NCBI GenBank assembly: GCA_016795145.1
Contig: JAEUII010000146.1
Coordinates: forward strand, 1-54,704
DNA: 54,704 nt
Source of the DNA: Planctomycetaceae bacterium
GTDB lineage: Bacteria; Planctomycetota; Planctomycetia; Planctomycetales; Planctomycetaceae
Reading direction: 5' to 3'
Shown: positions 1-10,664 of the stretch, in pieces
How positions within the stretch are numbered: the first letter of the stretch is position 1
How the letters are laid out: each line of letters starts with the position of its first letter
Program-made: the position numbers and the translations under genes
Notes under the pieces: model-generated
Databases searched by the model: none
What the model was told of the DNA's origin: nothing
The model's input: only the letters and a program-made list of their open reading frames with translations

Positions 1-193
1 CGTTTCACCTGAGATCCTCCTTGTGGCTATGCGATTCGATTTGTTGTGATACCGAATCTACGCATTTCCTCAGGGAATTCTCAGGCCTTTTTTGAAATCT
101 CAAATGCACGAGCGGTCGAGTTCGCTTGGTTGAGGTCTAGAAGAACTCAATGATGGCGACCCAAATTCGGCAGCACGGGTTTTTGCACGCCGG

Positions 194-2005
194 TTGGGCG
201 CTGGAGCGTCGATAGCCGGACGTCTTCTAACGGAGGGAGTGCTGGAACAAGACAAGAGAGTCCGCCAACAGTTCAAGACGGCATTCGAGCCGTTGCTGTC
301 GCGTACAAGCCACAATCACGTGAACCTCGCCAGCATAAATCAGCCGAATTCGCATTCATGGTTGGTCGGGACGATGATCCAGCAATTGGAGGAAGCGGAC
401 ACAAGTGAGTGCATTGGCGCAGGATTCTGGGTCGCAACAATTATCGGAGACGGGCATTCTCTGTCGGGGCGGGCGGCACACCTACTTCGCTCTAAGGGGA
501 TACCATTTTTAGACGGCGTGTTTTCTGGAATCGTCGATAGCCACACGGAAAGGTCGGCTTCAAGGTGGGTATTGCGACTGGCGATTGAACGATTAGTTTC
601 TTCAAGCTCTGACACCCTCACAATACGCAGCGTAAGCAATGCTCTGGCTATTATTGCAGGTGCAGACAAGATCGATTTTAATCAAGTCGCTGGTACGTTG
701 ACACTTTCTGATGAACATCGTGATTTGATTTGGGAATGTGCAATCTCAAAGAGACGAAGGGATGGAGTCTCCGCGTCGAACGACGTTCAAGAACCGGAAT
801 TGGAACACGTGACCCACGGCTCAGTGGTGGCTTCGTACCTAAAGGACGATTGGACTGGAGGCATTGGATCCACCATCACGTCGGCAAGGTTCGATTTGTC
901 CGTCTGCGTGGGTTTTAGTCGACTGCTGGTAGCAATCTCGGCATTTCACAACCTTAGAACGCGTGCAAGTTTTCTCGACGTAATTCTAGAACTGACATCG
1001 ACCAAGGAACCACTGCTCTCGTGCTTGTCTTCATACCAGCGAGCTCGCTTCCCAGCCTTGGATCGAAGTGTACCTCTAAAGAAGCTTCGTGCTATAGTGG
1101 AAAAACAGACGGACGGGGAATTTGAAAGTTCGTTGAAAACACGAAAGTTGGGAGCGTTTGTACTGCGTCGTTGGGCGATTACATTCAGTGTAACTGGGAA
1201 TCAGCAGCTAGACGATTTCGCGGCGCTGGTGACTGAACGGCCTGCCGTCGCAGTTATACTCGTTTTCGGGCAGTTCAGCCGACGGTTTCCTGGGGAAGCG
1301 ATCGATTCGGCGCTAGTGGATCGATTCCGTGCACAGGCCCTTGAGACCCCTTCAGTGTTTGTGGATCATGCGGAAATATTGGGCGCTATCTTTTTGAATA
1401 AAGACATTTGCTCGGCGCGAGACGCAATTGTGAGGGAAGCCGAACGTTTTCCCACTCGGATGCCGCGGCTACTCTCGTGGTGCCGTTTGCATCCCTTTGT
1501 CATTCGCTTGCCAGACGAGCGAGCATTGCTTCCGCCATTGTTGGCAGGGGTTATTAGGCATTGTCGCTTTGAAGTTCGGTCGCCGTTTGAGGAGTTTGAT
1601 GTTGCCAAGTTGTTGTTGCAGTATGAAATGAAGCATGAAGAACTGGTTAGCATAGCCGATGATTTGGGCACACCGCTTTTTCAGCGGGGAGCGGCGGTGG
1701 TCTTCGGAATGCTACAAGCAGGTGCTTTCGCTAGAACGCTTGCTCGTTTTGAGAGCATTCTGCTCGAATGTGCAGTTGAACGAAACGAGCTACTTATTGA
1801 CGCGATTTCTTTTGCGATCTCAATCAAAGGGTCGCATCAAGAGTTGTCCTGCACCTCATTCGTCGGGAGGCTATTCGATGTCCTGAAACACGATTACGTT
1901 GGGCGTCGAAAGGTCCAGAGCATTTTGGATATTTGGAGGGAGCGATCGATCGCGCCGGTGACTACTTCGAATGCAATGACGAAATGGATATCGAGTTCAG
2001 ATTGA
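194..2005 (+). CDS. Unrecognised 603-residue protein, 5' end uncertain
   Basis: I do not recognise the family. The protein is soluble-looking, with no signal peptide or membrane segment, and is made largely of short hydrophobic helices with charged ends, so an alpha-helical (HEAT-like) repeat fold is possible but unproven. The start is doubtful. The listed start is a TTG with no ribosome binding site, yet the frame stays open upstream to 134, where it is closed by a TGA at 131-133, and that stretch reads like coding sequence. A nearby ATG at 153 lies in another frame and meets a stop near 215. The gene may therefore have lost its real N-terminus by frameshift, or may be the 3' part of a larger broken gene. 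Its base composition is visibly lower in GC, with less biased codon use than later genes, which suggests transfer. In bases 1-193 I see no other gene. Confidence 0.6.
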   Translation: MGAGASIAGRLLTEGVLEQDKRVRQQFKTAFEPLLSRTSHNHVNLASINQPNSHSWLVGTMIQQLEEADTSECIGAGFWVATIIGDGHSLSGRAAHLLRSKGIPFLDGVFSGIVDSHTERSASRWVLRLAIERLVSSSSDTLTIRSVSNALAIIAGADKIDFNQVAGTLTLSDEHRDLIWECAISKRRRDGVSASNDVQEPELEHVTHGSVVASYLKDDWTGGIGSTITSARFDLSVCVGFSRLLVAISAFHNLRTRASFLDVILELTSTKEPLLSCLSSYQRARFPALDRSVPLKKLRAIVEKQTDGEFESSLKTRKLGAFVLRRWAITFSVTGNQQLDDFAALVTERPAVAVILVFGQFSRRFPGEAIDSALVDRFRAQALETPSVFVDHAEILGAIFLNKDICSARDAIVREAERFPTRMPRLLSWCRLHPFVIRLPDERALLPPLLAGVIRHCRFEVRSPFEEFDVAKLLLQYEMKHEELVSIADDLGTPLFQRGAAVVFGMLQAGAFARTLARFESILLECAVERNELLIDAISFAISIKGSHQELSCTSFVGRLFDVLKHDYVGRRKVQSILDIWRERSIAPVTTSNAMTKWISSSD

Positions 2006-2364
2006 TGGTTCGGAGATAGCGAAATGAACAGAGGGATTCTGAGGCCCAACGTCCAGCCCGGTGGGCTCGAATCCACATGCGCTTGCTCCCCGCATGGAAG
2101 CAGTGAAACGGTGATGCATACGCGGGTGTGCTTTGATCTGCGCAGCAGCAGCATCAGCAGATAGCCTTGGGTGCCAACCCAAGGTTCCAAAGGCCACGGA
2201 ATACCCCCAAGCCGTGAAACGGCAACACCCCAGCCCACCCTGCCCTCAAACACCTTTTTCGCAATCAACCAACAACCACGAACCAAGAACAAAGCACCAG
2301 GAACCAACGAACCTTTTCAACCGCCGAAGCGTCTCCCCCAGCCAAATCCTGTATTCCTCGGAAC
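2006..2364. repeat. Gene-free spacer with REP-like hairpins
   Basis: This spacer holds no convincing gene. It contains a perfect 7-bp hairpin at 2165-2184 (CCTTGGG, six-base loop, CCCAAGG) and a smaller one with arms AGCCC/GGGCT near 2054-2066. It continues into a low-complexity stretch at 2264-2312 built of repeated CCAA, GAAC and AACC words. The hairpin resembles the palindromic intergenic repeats I recall from planctomycete genomes. This is a resemblance only. Confidence 0.5.
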
Positions 2365-2385
2365 ATGGCAGAAGGGAGAACAACC

Positions 2386-2817
2386 GTGACACACGTTCAT
2401 CGAATCGATGCGTTTCGCTGCGAGTATGCTTTTCTGTCGAACTTCTATCCCTCGCTGATTCGATACGACGGGATTCACTACCCCACGGTCGAACATGCAT
2501 TTCAGGCGTGCAAATCTCTGGACAGCCCCGAACGTCTCACGATCGCTCAATGCGGCCCACCAGCGCGAGCGAAATCCATGGGCCGTCGAGTCAAGCTGCG
2601 GCATGACTGGGAATCGATCAAAGTCGAGGTCATGACGAAACTCGTTCGACTCAAGTTCGAAACGCACGACGACCTGCGCGTCAAACTCATCGACACAGGC
2701 GAAGCGGAACTGATCGAAGGCAACACCTGGAACGACCGCTTCTGGGGCGTCTGCGGCACCCAGGGCCGCAACTGGCTCGGCCGAATCCTGATGCAGGTAC
2801 GCACCGAACTGGCGTAG
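2386..2817 (+). CDS. NADAR family protein (YbiA-like N-glycosidase)
   Basis: The product belongs to the NADAR/YbiA family. Members hydrolyse the N-glycosidic bond of early riboflavin intermediates (a damage-clearing role), and some act on ADP-ribose-linked substrates. It shows the family blocks in order: FLSNFYPS near residue 13, YPTVEHAFQA near 32, GRxVxLRxDWExIK near 66, and GNTWNDRFWGV followed by GRNWLGRILM near the C-terminus. At 143 residues it is a complete single-domain protein. I chose GTG at 2386 because AAGGGAG at 2372-2378 sits seven bases before it; the in-frame ATG at 2365 lies upstream of that site. The gene stands alone and is followed by repeats and a strong hairpin. The substrate cannot be told from sequence. 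Confidence 0.9.
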   Translation: MTHVHRIDAFRCEYAFLSNFYPSLIRYDGIHYPTVEHAFQACKSLDSPERLTIAQCGPPARAKSMGRRVKLRHDWESIKVEVMTKLVRLKFETHDDLRVKLIDTGEAELIEGNTWNDRFWGVCGTQGRNWLGRILMQVRTELA

Positions 2818-2822
2818 CAGAG

Positions 2823-2872
2823 TCTCGCGTCGGAGACACGAGCCACAATGTGCCCCGTGTCTCCGACGCGGA
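2823..2872. repeat. Palindromic repeat, family B, full copy
   Basis: Two 15-bp arms, CGCGTCGGAGACACG at 2826-2840 and its exact reverse complement at 2856-2870, are separated by 15 bases. The element starts five bases after the NADAR stop codon. The left arm with its flank up to CACAATG recurs at 21065-21092 without the right arm, so this is a dispersed repeat and not only a local hairpin. Confidence 0.8.
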
Positions 2873-2923
2873 ACACATCAGCGGAAGGGCGCGAGCCCTC
2901 CGGTGAGCAGTAGGCGCGGCCCG

Positions 2924-2960
2924 CCCCCGAGCTAGCTGGCGCTCGCTCGACCCCACCCAA
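2924..2960 (+). repeat. Dispersed repeat, family C, copy 1
   Basis: The 28-bp module begins CCCGAGCT and ends CGCTCGCTCGACCC. It recurs in altered form at 42518-42545 on the same strand and at 19451-19478 on the opposite strand. In all three places a C-rich hairpin or hairpin-like sequence follows directly. Here the hairpin is the one listed at 2951-2987. Confidence 0.7.
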
Positions 2961-2987
2961 ACGGTGTTTGGGTGGGGAGGGTTTTTT
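2951..2987 (+). terminator. Strong hairpin with T-tract after NADAR gene
   Basis: A perfect 12-bp stem (CCCCACCCAAAC / GTTTGGGTGGGG) with a three-base loop GGT is followed, after AGGG, by six T at 2982-2987. The layout is that of a rho-independent terminator on the + strand, serving the NADAR gene 130 bases upstream. It is also the hairpin part of a family C repeat, so termination may be a side effect of the repeat. Confidence 0.6.
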
Positions 2988-3053
2988 GCAGCAGCTGAAC
3001 ACTGACAACTGAAAACTGAAAACGGACGAACGAAACGATTGAGGACAATCGTT

Positions 3054-6000
3054 CTACACTCGCTTCTCCATCACATCCTTCAAAAACTTCTCCACCTCTT
3101 TGCTCGCGGCTTCAGTCGCTTTCGTGAAGCGGATTTTGACGCAGTCGGAGTCGCGGACGGCGGTGATTTCCTGGGTGGTGCCGAGGGATGCGATCGAGCC
3201 GATGGTGACGAGTCCTGGTTTGCAGTACACGCACAGGTCGGCTCCGTCGCTGCGTTTGGTTTGCAGCTCGGCAATCTGTGTTCCGGTCTTCGGATCAGTC
3301 CAGTTGATCTTGCTGCGAATGGCGTAGTCCGCAGTGAAGTCACTTAATGCAGCTTCGACTTTCGGAAGCAGCACTTCCAGAAGAGCGAAGTCCCAGGGTA
3401 TGCGTCCGTTGTTCGGCAACGCCTTGCGCATCAGGTGCCATTTGCGGCCCAGCTTCTTCCAGGGCATCAGGTCTTCGGGATTCGCAGCTTCGGCAAGTGA
3501 TTGTTTCAGGTACGACTGCAGTGCCTGATCAAGGAACTTGCGGAAGGCCGGCGTTGTGACTTCGTCCTTCTTCCAGACTTTGACGGTGACTTCCTGCCAG
3601 GCCGTTTTCAGGTTCCTCGCGGAGACTCGCGGTTCACGTCCGTAGACGGGAATTTCGCGAATATCATCGAGTCTCTTCAGGCCCAGTGCGGCGTCGAGCG
3701 AATCCGTTTCGAAGGTGTCCTTCTTGACTCGGAAGCACAGCGACAGAAGCCATTCGCCTGCCGTGCGAGCATGCAGGAACCAGCCGAGTCCTTTCTCCGC
3801 TTTGACTTCCACTGTCGAGCGATCGTTCCAGTTGACGGCGGCGATGTCGTCGTGCGTCGTGACGGCATCCAGCACATGCAGAAGTGCCTGGGCGTCCCAC
3901 TTGCACGGAGTTCCCGCGTGAGAAATCCGATCCTGTGTGTGCCACTTGCGGCCATCAACTTCCCACGGAAGTTTTGCATTCTTGCCGAGTTCTTCGACGC
4001 TGACATCGCCCTTCTTCTTCGCGGCCACGGAGGCAGCGTCGAACGTTTCGATGATTCCTCGCGTGGAATCTGCCAGCACAGGAGCAAGAAGTTCGCCGGT
4101 CCAGGACCTCAGCGGTTGATCGTTGGGGCCGCGTGAGGATTTGGATGCCTTCTGAGTCTCCAGTGCGTACTTAACGACGTCTTCCGGAGTTCCCTGCACC
4201 ACGATTCGCCCGCCACCAGCGCCGGCTTCGGGGCCAAGATCGATAATCCAGTCGGCCGTCTTGATGACGTCGAGGTTATGTTCAATCACGACGACGGTGT
4301 TGCCCTGTTCGACGAGGCTGTTCAAAACACCCAGCAGTTTCAGGATGTCATCAAAGTGCAGGCCTGTCGTGGGTTCATCCAGCAGATACAACGTGCGTCC
4401 TCGATTGGGCCGACACAGCTCCGCGGCCAGTTTGATACGCTGCGCTTCGCCGCCGCTGAGTGTCGGAGCTGACTGACCGAGCGTCAGATAGCCAAGGCCG
4501 ATCGCTTCCAGAGTCGCCAGCGGGGCGCGGATCTTTGGGACGTTGCCGAACAGTTCCAGAGCCTTGCTGATCGACATCTCCAGAACATCCGCAATGCTGC
4601 AGTCGTTGAATTTGACGCTGAGCGTTTCCGCATTGAAACGACGTCCTCGGCATGTCGGGCATTCGACCCACACGTCCGGAAGAAAGTGCATTTCAATCTT
4701 CTTCTGCCCCATGCCTTCGCAGTCTTCGCAGCGACCGCCGGGCCGGTTGAAACTGAACCGAGCCGGCCGATAGCCTCGCACTTTTGCATCGGGCATCCGG
4801 CAGAACAGTTCACGAATCTCATCGAATACACCTGTATAAGTCGCGGGATTCGAAGCGGGTGTTGTGCCGATCGGATTCTGATCCACTATCACGATCTTGC
4901 TGAGATGCTCCACGCCATGAAGCTCCCGATGCGCACCGGGCGCTTCCGAAGCGATGTTCAGACGGCGGGCAACGGCCGGAGCCAGCGTGTTCATCATCAG
5001 TGAGCTTTTGCCAGAACCGCTGACTCCCGTGATACAGGTCAGTGTCTTCAGCGGAATCTTCAGATCCACGCTCTGCAGGTTGTGCTGCGAGGCTCCCAGC
5101 AATTCGAGATACGTCTGCTCGGTCTGCACCGGGACTGGTGAAACTGGCACCGCTGCCTTCTTGCGACCCTTGCCTTTCTTCGGTTCAGCCAAAGTAACGT
5201 CAGCAGGTGCAGCGGGCCCATCAGCGACGGGCGGAACAGGCGACGTTCGTCTGTGGACGGGAACAGGAATTCCGCGTGTGCCGCCGAGATATCCGCCGGT
5301 CAGCGAGTTCTTGTTCTTCTTCAGTTCCGAGGGAGTTCCCTGAGCGACAACGGTTCCGCCAAGACGTCCGGCACCTGGGCCGAAGTCATAGAGTCGGTCG
5401 GCGGCGTCCAGAACTTCGCGGTCATGTTCCACGAGCAGCACCGTGTTGCCGAGGTCACGCAGTCGCTTCAGAGCCGTGAGCAATCGTCCGTTATCGCGCG
5501 GATGAAGTCCGATGGTAGGTTCGTCCAGCACATACAGAACGCCGGTCAGCGAACGACCAGCCTGACCCGCAAGACGAATGCGCTGCGATTCACCGCCGGA
5601 CAATGTGGGCATGGATCGATCCAGCGTCAGATAGTCGAGACCCACTTCGACCAGGAAGCCCAGTCGATGAGTCGCTTCGTTCATCAGGTCGCCGGCGATC
5701 TTCTTTTCTTCCTTCGACAGTTTCAGCGTCTTGAGGAAGTTCAGCGCATCCACGAGCGGCATGCGGCAAAGCTGCGGCAGAGTGACAGAGCGCAGTCGGA
5801 CGGCTGCTGCTTCAGCTTCCAGTCGACTGCCATGGCACACAGAACAATCTCGTTCGCCCGCCATGTCGATCAGCGACTTGCGATGAGCATACGACAATCG
5901 CGACGCTTCCTCGATCGCCGGATAAATGCCTTTGTAGCGGAAGCGAAACGGCGTGAACGTCGGGCTGGCCGTTTTGGAATTCGACTTCTTCTCGCCAGAC

Positions 6001-9000
6001 TGCACCGAGACCCAACGCTTCTCATCACCGTACAGAATCAGGTGCTGCTGCTGAGGAGACAACAGATACCACGGCTGATCGAGCGGAATCTCAAACGCTT
6101 CACCCATCGCCTCCAGCATCATTTTGAACGTGTCGTTCTTGCGAGGATCCGGCCACGCTCCGATCGCGCCGTCCATGAGCGATCGTTCGGGACTGGTGAC
6201 CAGCAGCGATTGATTGGCACCGAATTCTGTTCCCAGGCCTTCGCAGACTTTGCACCATCCAAGAGGACTATTGAAAGAGAACTTCTGCGGCGCCTGAGGT
6301 TCAAAGGACCGCTGACACTTGCCGCACGAAAGATGCAGACTGAATCGTTGAGTCTTCCACTTCGGCTCTTCCTTCGCGGTGTCAGCAATCGCCGCATTGA
6401 TCACGCCTTTGCCCAGGTCGAGCGCCGATTCGACGGAATCCGCGATGCGCGTCCTCTGCTTTGGATCCACGGTGATACGGTCGACAACGACAGAGACCGA
6501 GTGCTGTCGCCGATGATCCATCTCGGGAACGTCATCGAGATTGTACGTCGTTCCGTCGACGCGAACTCGAGCAAAGCCGCTGGCTCGAAGACGATCCCAG
6601 ACCTTCGTGAACGGAACAGAACGGTCAATGTCCACCGGCGCCAGCAGCAGCAAACGAGTGCCTGCCGGATGACTCAGAATGCCATCAACGATCTGATCGG
6701 TCGTTTGCTGCACCGCCGGGATTTCGCAGTCCGGACAATGAATCTGACCGAGCCGCGCGTAGAGGACTCGCAGATAGTCATAGATCTCCGTCACTGTTCC
6801 GACGGTTGATCGCGGAGTCGCCCCGACGGTCTTCTGCTCAATCGCGATCGCCGGACTCAGCCCCTGGATGCTCTCCACTTTCGGCTTCGGCATCTGGCCC
6901 AAAAACTGACGAGCATACGCAGAGAGACTTTCCACGTAACGTCGCTGACCTTCAGCGTACAGCGTGTCCATCGCGAGCGACGTCTTGCCGCTTCCGCTGG
7001 GTCCACAGAAAACACTCATCTGTTCACGAGGAACTTCGAGACTGACCTTTTGAAGATTGTGCTGCCCCGCGCCGGAGATGCGAATCTTCTGGCTGAGGAT
7101 GAACGGATCTGCCTTTGTGCGCTTTGCCTTTGCGATGGCCTTCGTTCGCTTTCGGAAGCCCGGCAGCACCGTTCGCAGCGCGGCTCCAGTGTGCGACGCT
7201 TCACACTGAGCAATCTCTTCGGGAGTCCCCTGGGCGACAATACGTCCGCCGCCGGAACCGCCTTCCGGACCAATGTCGATGATCCAGTCGGACGTCTTGA
7301 TCACATCCAGATTGTGTTCAATCACGATGACCGTGTTGCCGCGTTCCACGAAGCCCTGCATGACTTCGATCAGCTTCTTCACGTCGGCAAAATGCAGCCC
7401 GGTTGTCGGCTCATCGAGCAGATACAGAGTCTTGCCAGTAGACCTCTTACCCAGCTCGCGCGCCAGTTTGATGCGCTGCGCTTCGCCGCCGGACAGAGTC
7501 GGCGACGCCTGGCCAAGCTGCATGTAATCCAGACCGACGTCACGCAATGTCGTCAGGAATGACGTGATCTTCGGGAAGCTCTCGAAGAGTTTGATCGCGT
7601 CGCGAATTTCGAGGTTCAGAACATCCGCGATGCTCTTATCGTGGAATTTCACTTCCAGCGTTTCGCGATTGAAGCGACGACCTTCGCACACGTTACACGG
7701 AATCCAGATGTCCGCCAGGAAGTCCATTTCCAGCTTCGTCGCACCGTGCCCTTCGCAGGCTTCGCAGCGGCCGTCTTCGACGTTAAAGCTAAAGCGGCCC
7801 TCCTTGTAACCTCGCAGCTTCGACTGCGGCAGCTGAGTAAACAGCTTACGAATCTCGTCGAACACTTTGACGTACGTGGCCGGATTCGAACGAGGCGTTC
7901 GGCCGATCGGAGACTGATCGATGTCGATCGCCTTGTCGATCAGTTCAAGCCCCGTGATTCGTTCATGAGCACCAGGTTCACCGACACCCTTGTTGACGTC
8001 GCGATTCACCACCTGCCACAGGATGTCATTCACCAGCGAGCTTTTGCCGGAACCGCTGACGCCCGTGATGCAGATCAGACGGCCCAATGGAAATTCGGCC
8101 TTGATTCCCTTCAGGTTATTGTGAGTCGCATTGTGCACCACGATCGATCCACGATCCGGCGCGCGACGGACTTTCGGAATATCGATCGTCTGCCGACCTG
8201 ACAGAAACTGTCCGGTGACGCTGCGTTCGGAATTCAGAACATCATCGACAGTACCCTGAGCCACCACTTCGCCGCCGAGAATCCCTGGGCCAGGTCCGAA
8301 GTCGACAACGTGGTCCGCAGCGCGCATGGTCTCTTCATCATGTTCGACGACGATCACCGTATTGCCCTGGTCTCGCAGCCGCTCGAGACTTTGCAGCAGC
8401 ATCGTGTTGTCGCGCGGATGAAGTCCGATCGAAGGTTCATCCAGAATGTAGACGACTCCGACAAGTCCGCAGCCAATCTGGCCTGCCAGTCGAATACGCT
8501 GCGATTCACCGCCGGACAGAGTCGGAGCCGATCGCTCCAGCGTCAGATAGTTCAAACCGCACTGCAGCAGGAATCCCAGGCGTCCTCGAATTTCCTTCAG
8601 CGCTTCTTCAGCGATCAGCTGTTGAACCGGATCCAGAATCAGCGCATCGAAGAACTCCGTCGCATCTTCCACCGACAGCGCGCAGACCTGTGGCAGGCTG
8701 AGTTCCGGGCGGTTGCGTTTGGAGACGAAGGACTTGCTGGCGGTCTTCAGCCGGACGTTGCGCGCCTGGCGGTTCAGGCGTTCGCCACCGCAGCTGGGAC
8801 ACGTCACAACTTCCATGTACTTTTCCAGCTGGCGCCGCCGCATCGGATTGCCGCCTGTGCGGAATGACGCCAGCAGGTTGTTGGACCAGCCTTCCCAGGT
8901 TCCACCGTGCTTCCAGCCGCCGCCACGACTTTTCCACGTGAACGTGATATGGCGATCACCAGTGCCAAACAGAAACTTCTGCTTAGCCTCATCGGGAAGA

Positions 9001-10178
9001 TTGGCCCACGGCGTCTTCAGCATCGAATCGATCGGCAGCCCGCAGTCTTCTTCAATCGCATTGATTGCGCCGACGATCAGATGGCGAGGCCAGCGGCCCA
9101 TCTTGGACCAGTCCAGCAACAGCAGAGCGCCCTTCTGGATCGACTTGCTGGCATCCACGATCAGCTGATGCATCGGAAAACCGTGCATCATGCCGAGCCC
9201 GTTGCAGTCGAGACACATGCCGAGCGGACTATTGAAGCTGAAGAGCTGCGGCGTTGGCGGCTCGTAGCTCATGCCACTTTCCGGGCATGCATAATGAGCA
9301 CTGTAGAGCCGGTCTCCTGGAGCCATCGCTGGCGGAGCGAAGTCTTCATCGTCTTCGGCGACGAGTGACGGTTCGGCGACGCGCTGAATTCGGTCGTCTG
9401 GTCCCTCATCCAGCATAGAAGCTCGAGCGGGCTTCTTTCGACTGGCCTCGCCGCGTTCTGGTTCGACGCTACAGATCAGTTTACCGTCAGCCAGCTTCAG
9501 CGCCTGTTCAACAGCTTCGGCAACGCGCGTTCGCTGATTCGCGCTGGCAACCAGTCGATCGATGACGACATCAATATTATGCTTGTGGTGTTTTCGAAGA
9601 ACCGGAGCATCAGACAGCTGGATGATCTCACCATCGACGCGTGCTCGAAGGAACCCCTTCTTCAACAGGTCTTCGAACAAATCACGAAACTCGCCCTTTT
9701 GATTCTGCACGATCGGAGCCAGAATCTGGAACCGAGTTCCCTCAGGCTGACTCATCAGACTATCAATGATCTGATCGGTCGACTGAGCGCGGATGGGTTT
9801 ACCGGAAACGTAACAGTACCCCTGCCCGACTCGCGCGAAGAGGACTCGCAGGTAGTCGTAGATTTCGGTGATCGTGCCGACCGTGCTGCGAGGATTTCGG
9901 CTGGTGGACTTTTGCTGAATGGAGATCGACGGAGCGAGCCCGGAGATGGAATCCACATCCGGCTTTGGCATCTGCCCCAGAAACTGCCGAGCATACGTGG
10001 AGAGCGATTCCACATACCGCCGCTGGCCTTCTGCGTAGAGCGTGTCAAAGGCCAGCGAGCTTTTGCCTGAACCGCTGACACCGGTCATCACAATCAGTTT
10101 GTTTCGAGGAAGTGTCAGGCTGACATTTCGAAGATTGTGCTCACGCGCACCGCGAATAACGATGTCCGAACTGGCCAT
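3054..10178 (-). CDS. uvrA: Tandem-duplicated UvrA excinuclease subunit with extra C-terminal domain
   Basis: UvrA is the damage-recognising ABC ATPase of nucleotide excision repair and loads UvrB onto DNA. A single UvrA has about 950 residues. This 2374-residue protein holds two complete copies head to tail (about 1-1020 and 1025-2005), giving four ABC cassettes. Walker A motifs lie near 33, 708, 1059 and 1722. Signatures [15 protein letters not shown] (near 554 and 1524) and [14 protein letters not shown] (near 894 and 1904) are each followed by LDEP. The C-terminal zinc finger (CxxC...CxxC) is intact in both copies. The first zinc finger is intact in copy 2 but reads CPES in copy 1 (near 297), losing its second cysteine. 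Tandem UvrA is known from Chlamydia (about 1790 residues). The last ~365 residues are additional and contain two related units starting [10 protein letters not shown] (about 2068) and [10 protein letters not shown] (about 2237). The gene stands alone. Confidence 0.95.
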   Translation of the reverse strand: MASSDIVIRGAREHNLRNVSLTLPRNKLIVMTGVSGSGKSSLAFDTLYAEGQRRYVESLSTYARQFLGQMPKPDVDSISGLAPSISIQQKSTSRNPRSTVGTITEIYDYLRVLFARVGQGYCYVSGKPIRAQSTDQIIDSLMSQPEGTRFQILAPIVQNQKGEFRDLFEDLLKKGFLRARVDGEIIQLSDAPVLRKHHKHNIDVVIDRLVASANQRTRVAEAVEQALKLADGKLICSVEPERGEASRKKPARASMLDEGPDDRIQRVAEPSLVAEDDEDFAPPAMAPGDRLYSAHYACPESGMSYEPPTPQLFSFNSPLGMCLDCNGLGMMHGFPMHQLIVDASKSIQKGALLLLDWSKMGRWPRHLIVGAINAIEEDCGLPIDSMLKTPWANLPDEAKQKFLFGTGDRHITFTWKSRGGGWKHGGTWEGWSNNLLASFRTGGNPMRRRQLEKYMEVVTCPSCGGERLNRQARNVRLKTASKSFVSKRNRPELSLPQVCALSVEDATEFFDALILDPVQQLIAEEALKEIRGRLGFLLQCGLNYLTLERSAPTLSGGESQRIRLAGQIGCGLVGVVYILDEPSIGLHPRDNTMLLQSLERLRDQGNTVIVVEHDEETMRAADHVVDFGPGPGILGGEVVAQGTVDDVLNSERSVTGQFLSGRQTIDIPKVRRAPDRGSIVVHNATHNNLKGIKAEFPLGRLICITGVSGSGKSSLVNDILWQVVNRDVNKGVGEPGAHERITGLELIDKAIDIDQSPIGRTPRSNPATYVKVFDEIRKLFTQLPQSKLRGYKEGRFSFNVEDGRCEACEGHGATKLEMDFLADIWIPCNVCEGRRFNRETLEVKFHDKSIADVLNLEIRDAIKLFESFPKITSFLTTLRDVGLDYMQLGQASPTLSGGEAQRIKLARELGKRSTGKTLYLLDEPTTGLHFADVKKLIEVMQGFVERGNTVIVIEHNLDVIKTSDWIIDIGPEGGSGGGRIVAQGTPEEIAQCEASHTGAALRTVLPGFRKRTKAIAKAKRTKADPFILSQKIRISGAGQHNLQKVSLEVPREQMSVFCGPSGSGKTSLAMDTLYAEGQRRYVESLSAYARQFLGQMPKPKVESIQGLSPAIAIEQKTVGATPRSTVGTVTEIYDYLRVLYARLGQIHCPDCEIPAVQQTTDQIVDGILSHPAGTRLLLLAPVDIDRSVPFTKVWDRLRASGFARVRVDGTTYNLDDVPEMDHRRQHSVSVVVDRITVDPKQRTRIADSVESALDLGKGVINAAIADTAKEEPKWKTQRFSLHLSCGKCQRSFEPQAPQKFSFNSPLGWCKVCEGLGTEFGANQSLLVTSPERSLMDGAIGAWPDPRKNDTFKMMLEAMGEAFEIPLDQPWYLLSPQQQHLILYGDEKRWVSVQSGEKKSNSKTASPTFTPFRFRYKGIYPAIEEASRLSYAHRKSLIDMAGERDCSVCHGSRLEAEAAAVRLRSVTLPQLCRMPLVDALNFLKTLKLSKEEKKIAGDLMNEATHRLGFLVEVGLDYLTLDRSMPTLSGGESQRIRLAGQAGRSLTGVLYVLDEPTIGLHPRDNGRLLTALKRLRDLGNTVLLVEHDREVLDAADRLYDFGPGAGRLGGTVVAQGTPSELKKNKNSLTGGYLGGTRGIPVPVHRRTSPVPPVADGPAAPADVTLAEPKKGKGRKKAAVPVSPVPVQTEQTYLELLGASQHNLQSVDLKIPLKTLTCITGVSGSGKSSLMMNTLAPAVARRLNIASEAPGAHRELHGVEHLSKIVIVDQNPIGTTPASNPATYTGVFDEIRELFCRMPDAKVRGYRPARFSFNRPGGRCEDCEGMGQKKIEMHFLPDVWVECPTCRGRRFNAETLSVKFNDCSIADVLEMSISKALELFGNVPKIRAPLATLEAIGLGYLTLGQSAPTLSGGEAQRIKLAAELCRPNRGRTLYLLDEPTTGLHFDDILKLLGVLNSLVEQGNTVVVIEHNLDVIKTADWIIDLGPEAGAGGGRIVVQGTPEDVVKYALETQKASKSSRGPNDQPLRSWTGELLAPVLADSTRGIIETFDAASVAAKKKGDVSVEELGKNAKLPWEVDGRKWHTQDRISHAGTPCKWDAQALLHVLDAVTTHDDIAAVNWNDRSTVEVKAEKGLGWFLHARTAGEWLLSLCFRVKKDTFETDSLDAALGLKRLDDIREIPVYGREPRVSARNLKTAWQEVTVKVWKKDEVTTPAFRKFLDQALQSYLKQSLAEAANPEDLMPWKKLGRKWHLMRKALPNNGRIPWDFALLEVLLPKVEAALSDFTADYAIRSKINWTDPKTGTQIAELQTKRSDGADLCVYCKPGLVTIGSIASLGTTQEITAVRDSDCVKIRFTKATEAASKEVEKFLKDVMEKRV

Positions 10179-10271
10179 GAAACGACGATCAGGTTGATGT
10201 TCAGGAAAAGAGGAAGTTCGGCGATGGCACCGCGTCCGAATTATAGGCAGTTCCGCCCAACTGTCGCGTCA

Positions 10272-10472
10272 GTAGGTGCCGCCTTGCCGAGCGGCACTTC
10301 GCGGCCTCGCCGCGACCAGCGACCGAGCGCGGGGGGCTACAGGAGTGCTGGTGAACGTGGAAACAAAGCGTCGCTCGAACTTGTTCCATAGGGTGCGTGG
10401 CCTCAACATCATGTGTATGCAAGAACGGGGTTCGCCTGTCGGCGAAAGTCCCGCCCGGCAGGCGTGACCTAC
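10272..10472 (+). repeat. Family A repeat, copy A1 (centre type I)
   Basis: A 201-bp element that begins GTAGGTGCCGCC and ends GCGTGACCTAC, so its termini are inverted repeats of GTAGGT/ACCTAC. The left ~90 bp holds a GTGCCGCC...GCGGCAC hairpin and CGCGGC-CTC-GCCGCG. The right ~46 bp holds TTCGCC-TGTC-GGCGAA and an overlapping alternative stem GCCTGTCGG/CCGGCAGGC. The ~60-bp centre carries the type I sequence GTTCCATAGGGTGCGTGGC, shared with A3 and A4. Short reading frames here come from the repeat and are not genes. Confidence 0.9.
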
Positions 10473-10473
10473 T

Positions 10474-10664
10474 GTAGGTGCCGCTTGCCGAGCGGCACTT
10501 CGCGGCATCGCCGCGACCAGCGCCCGAGCGAGGTGGCCACAGGTGTGCAGGTGAACGTGGGACAGGGTCGCGTCGTCTCCACCGTGAGAAGGCGAGACAA
10601 CAAGTGGAATCGAGACCGGGGTTCGCCTTTCGGCGAAAGTCCCGCCCCGGCAGGCGTGACCTAC
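10474..10664 (+). repeat. Family A repeat, copy A2 (centre type II)
   Basis: A 191-bp element head to tail with A1, one T apart, so the junction reads ACCTAC-T-GTAGGT. The ends match A1 but the centre is different (type II, with AAGTGGAATCGAGACC), shared with copy A5b at 18204. Its last bases, CTA at 10661-10663, are read on the other strand as the TAG stop codon of the thioesterase gene. Confidence 0.9.

Noticed and set aside
5253..6809. 518-codon open frame on the + strand
   Set aside because: It is fully antisense to uvrA, is rich in Arg, Gln and His, and contains no recognisable motif. It is a by-product of GC-biased codon use in the real gene.
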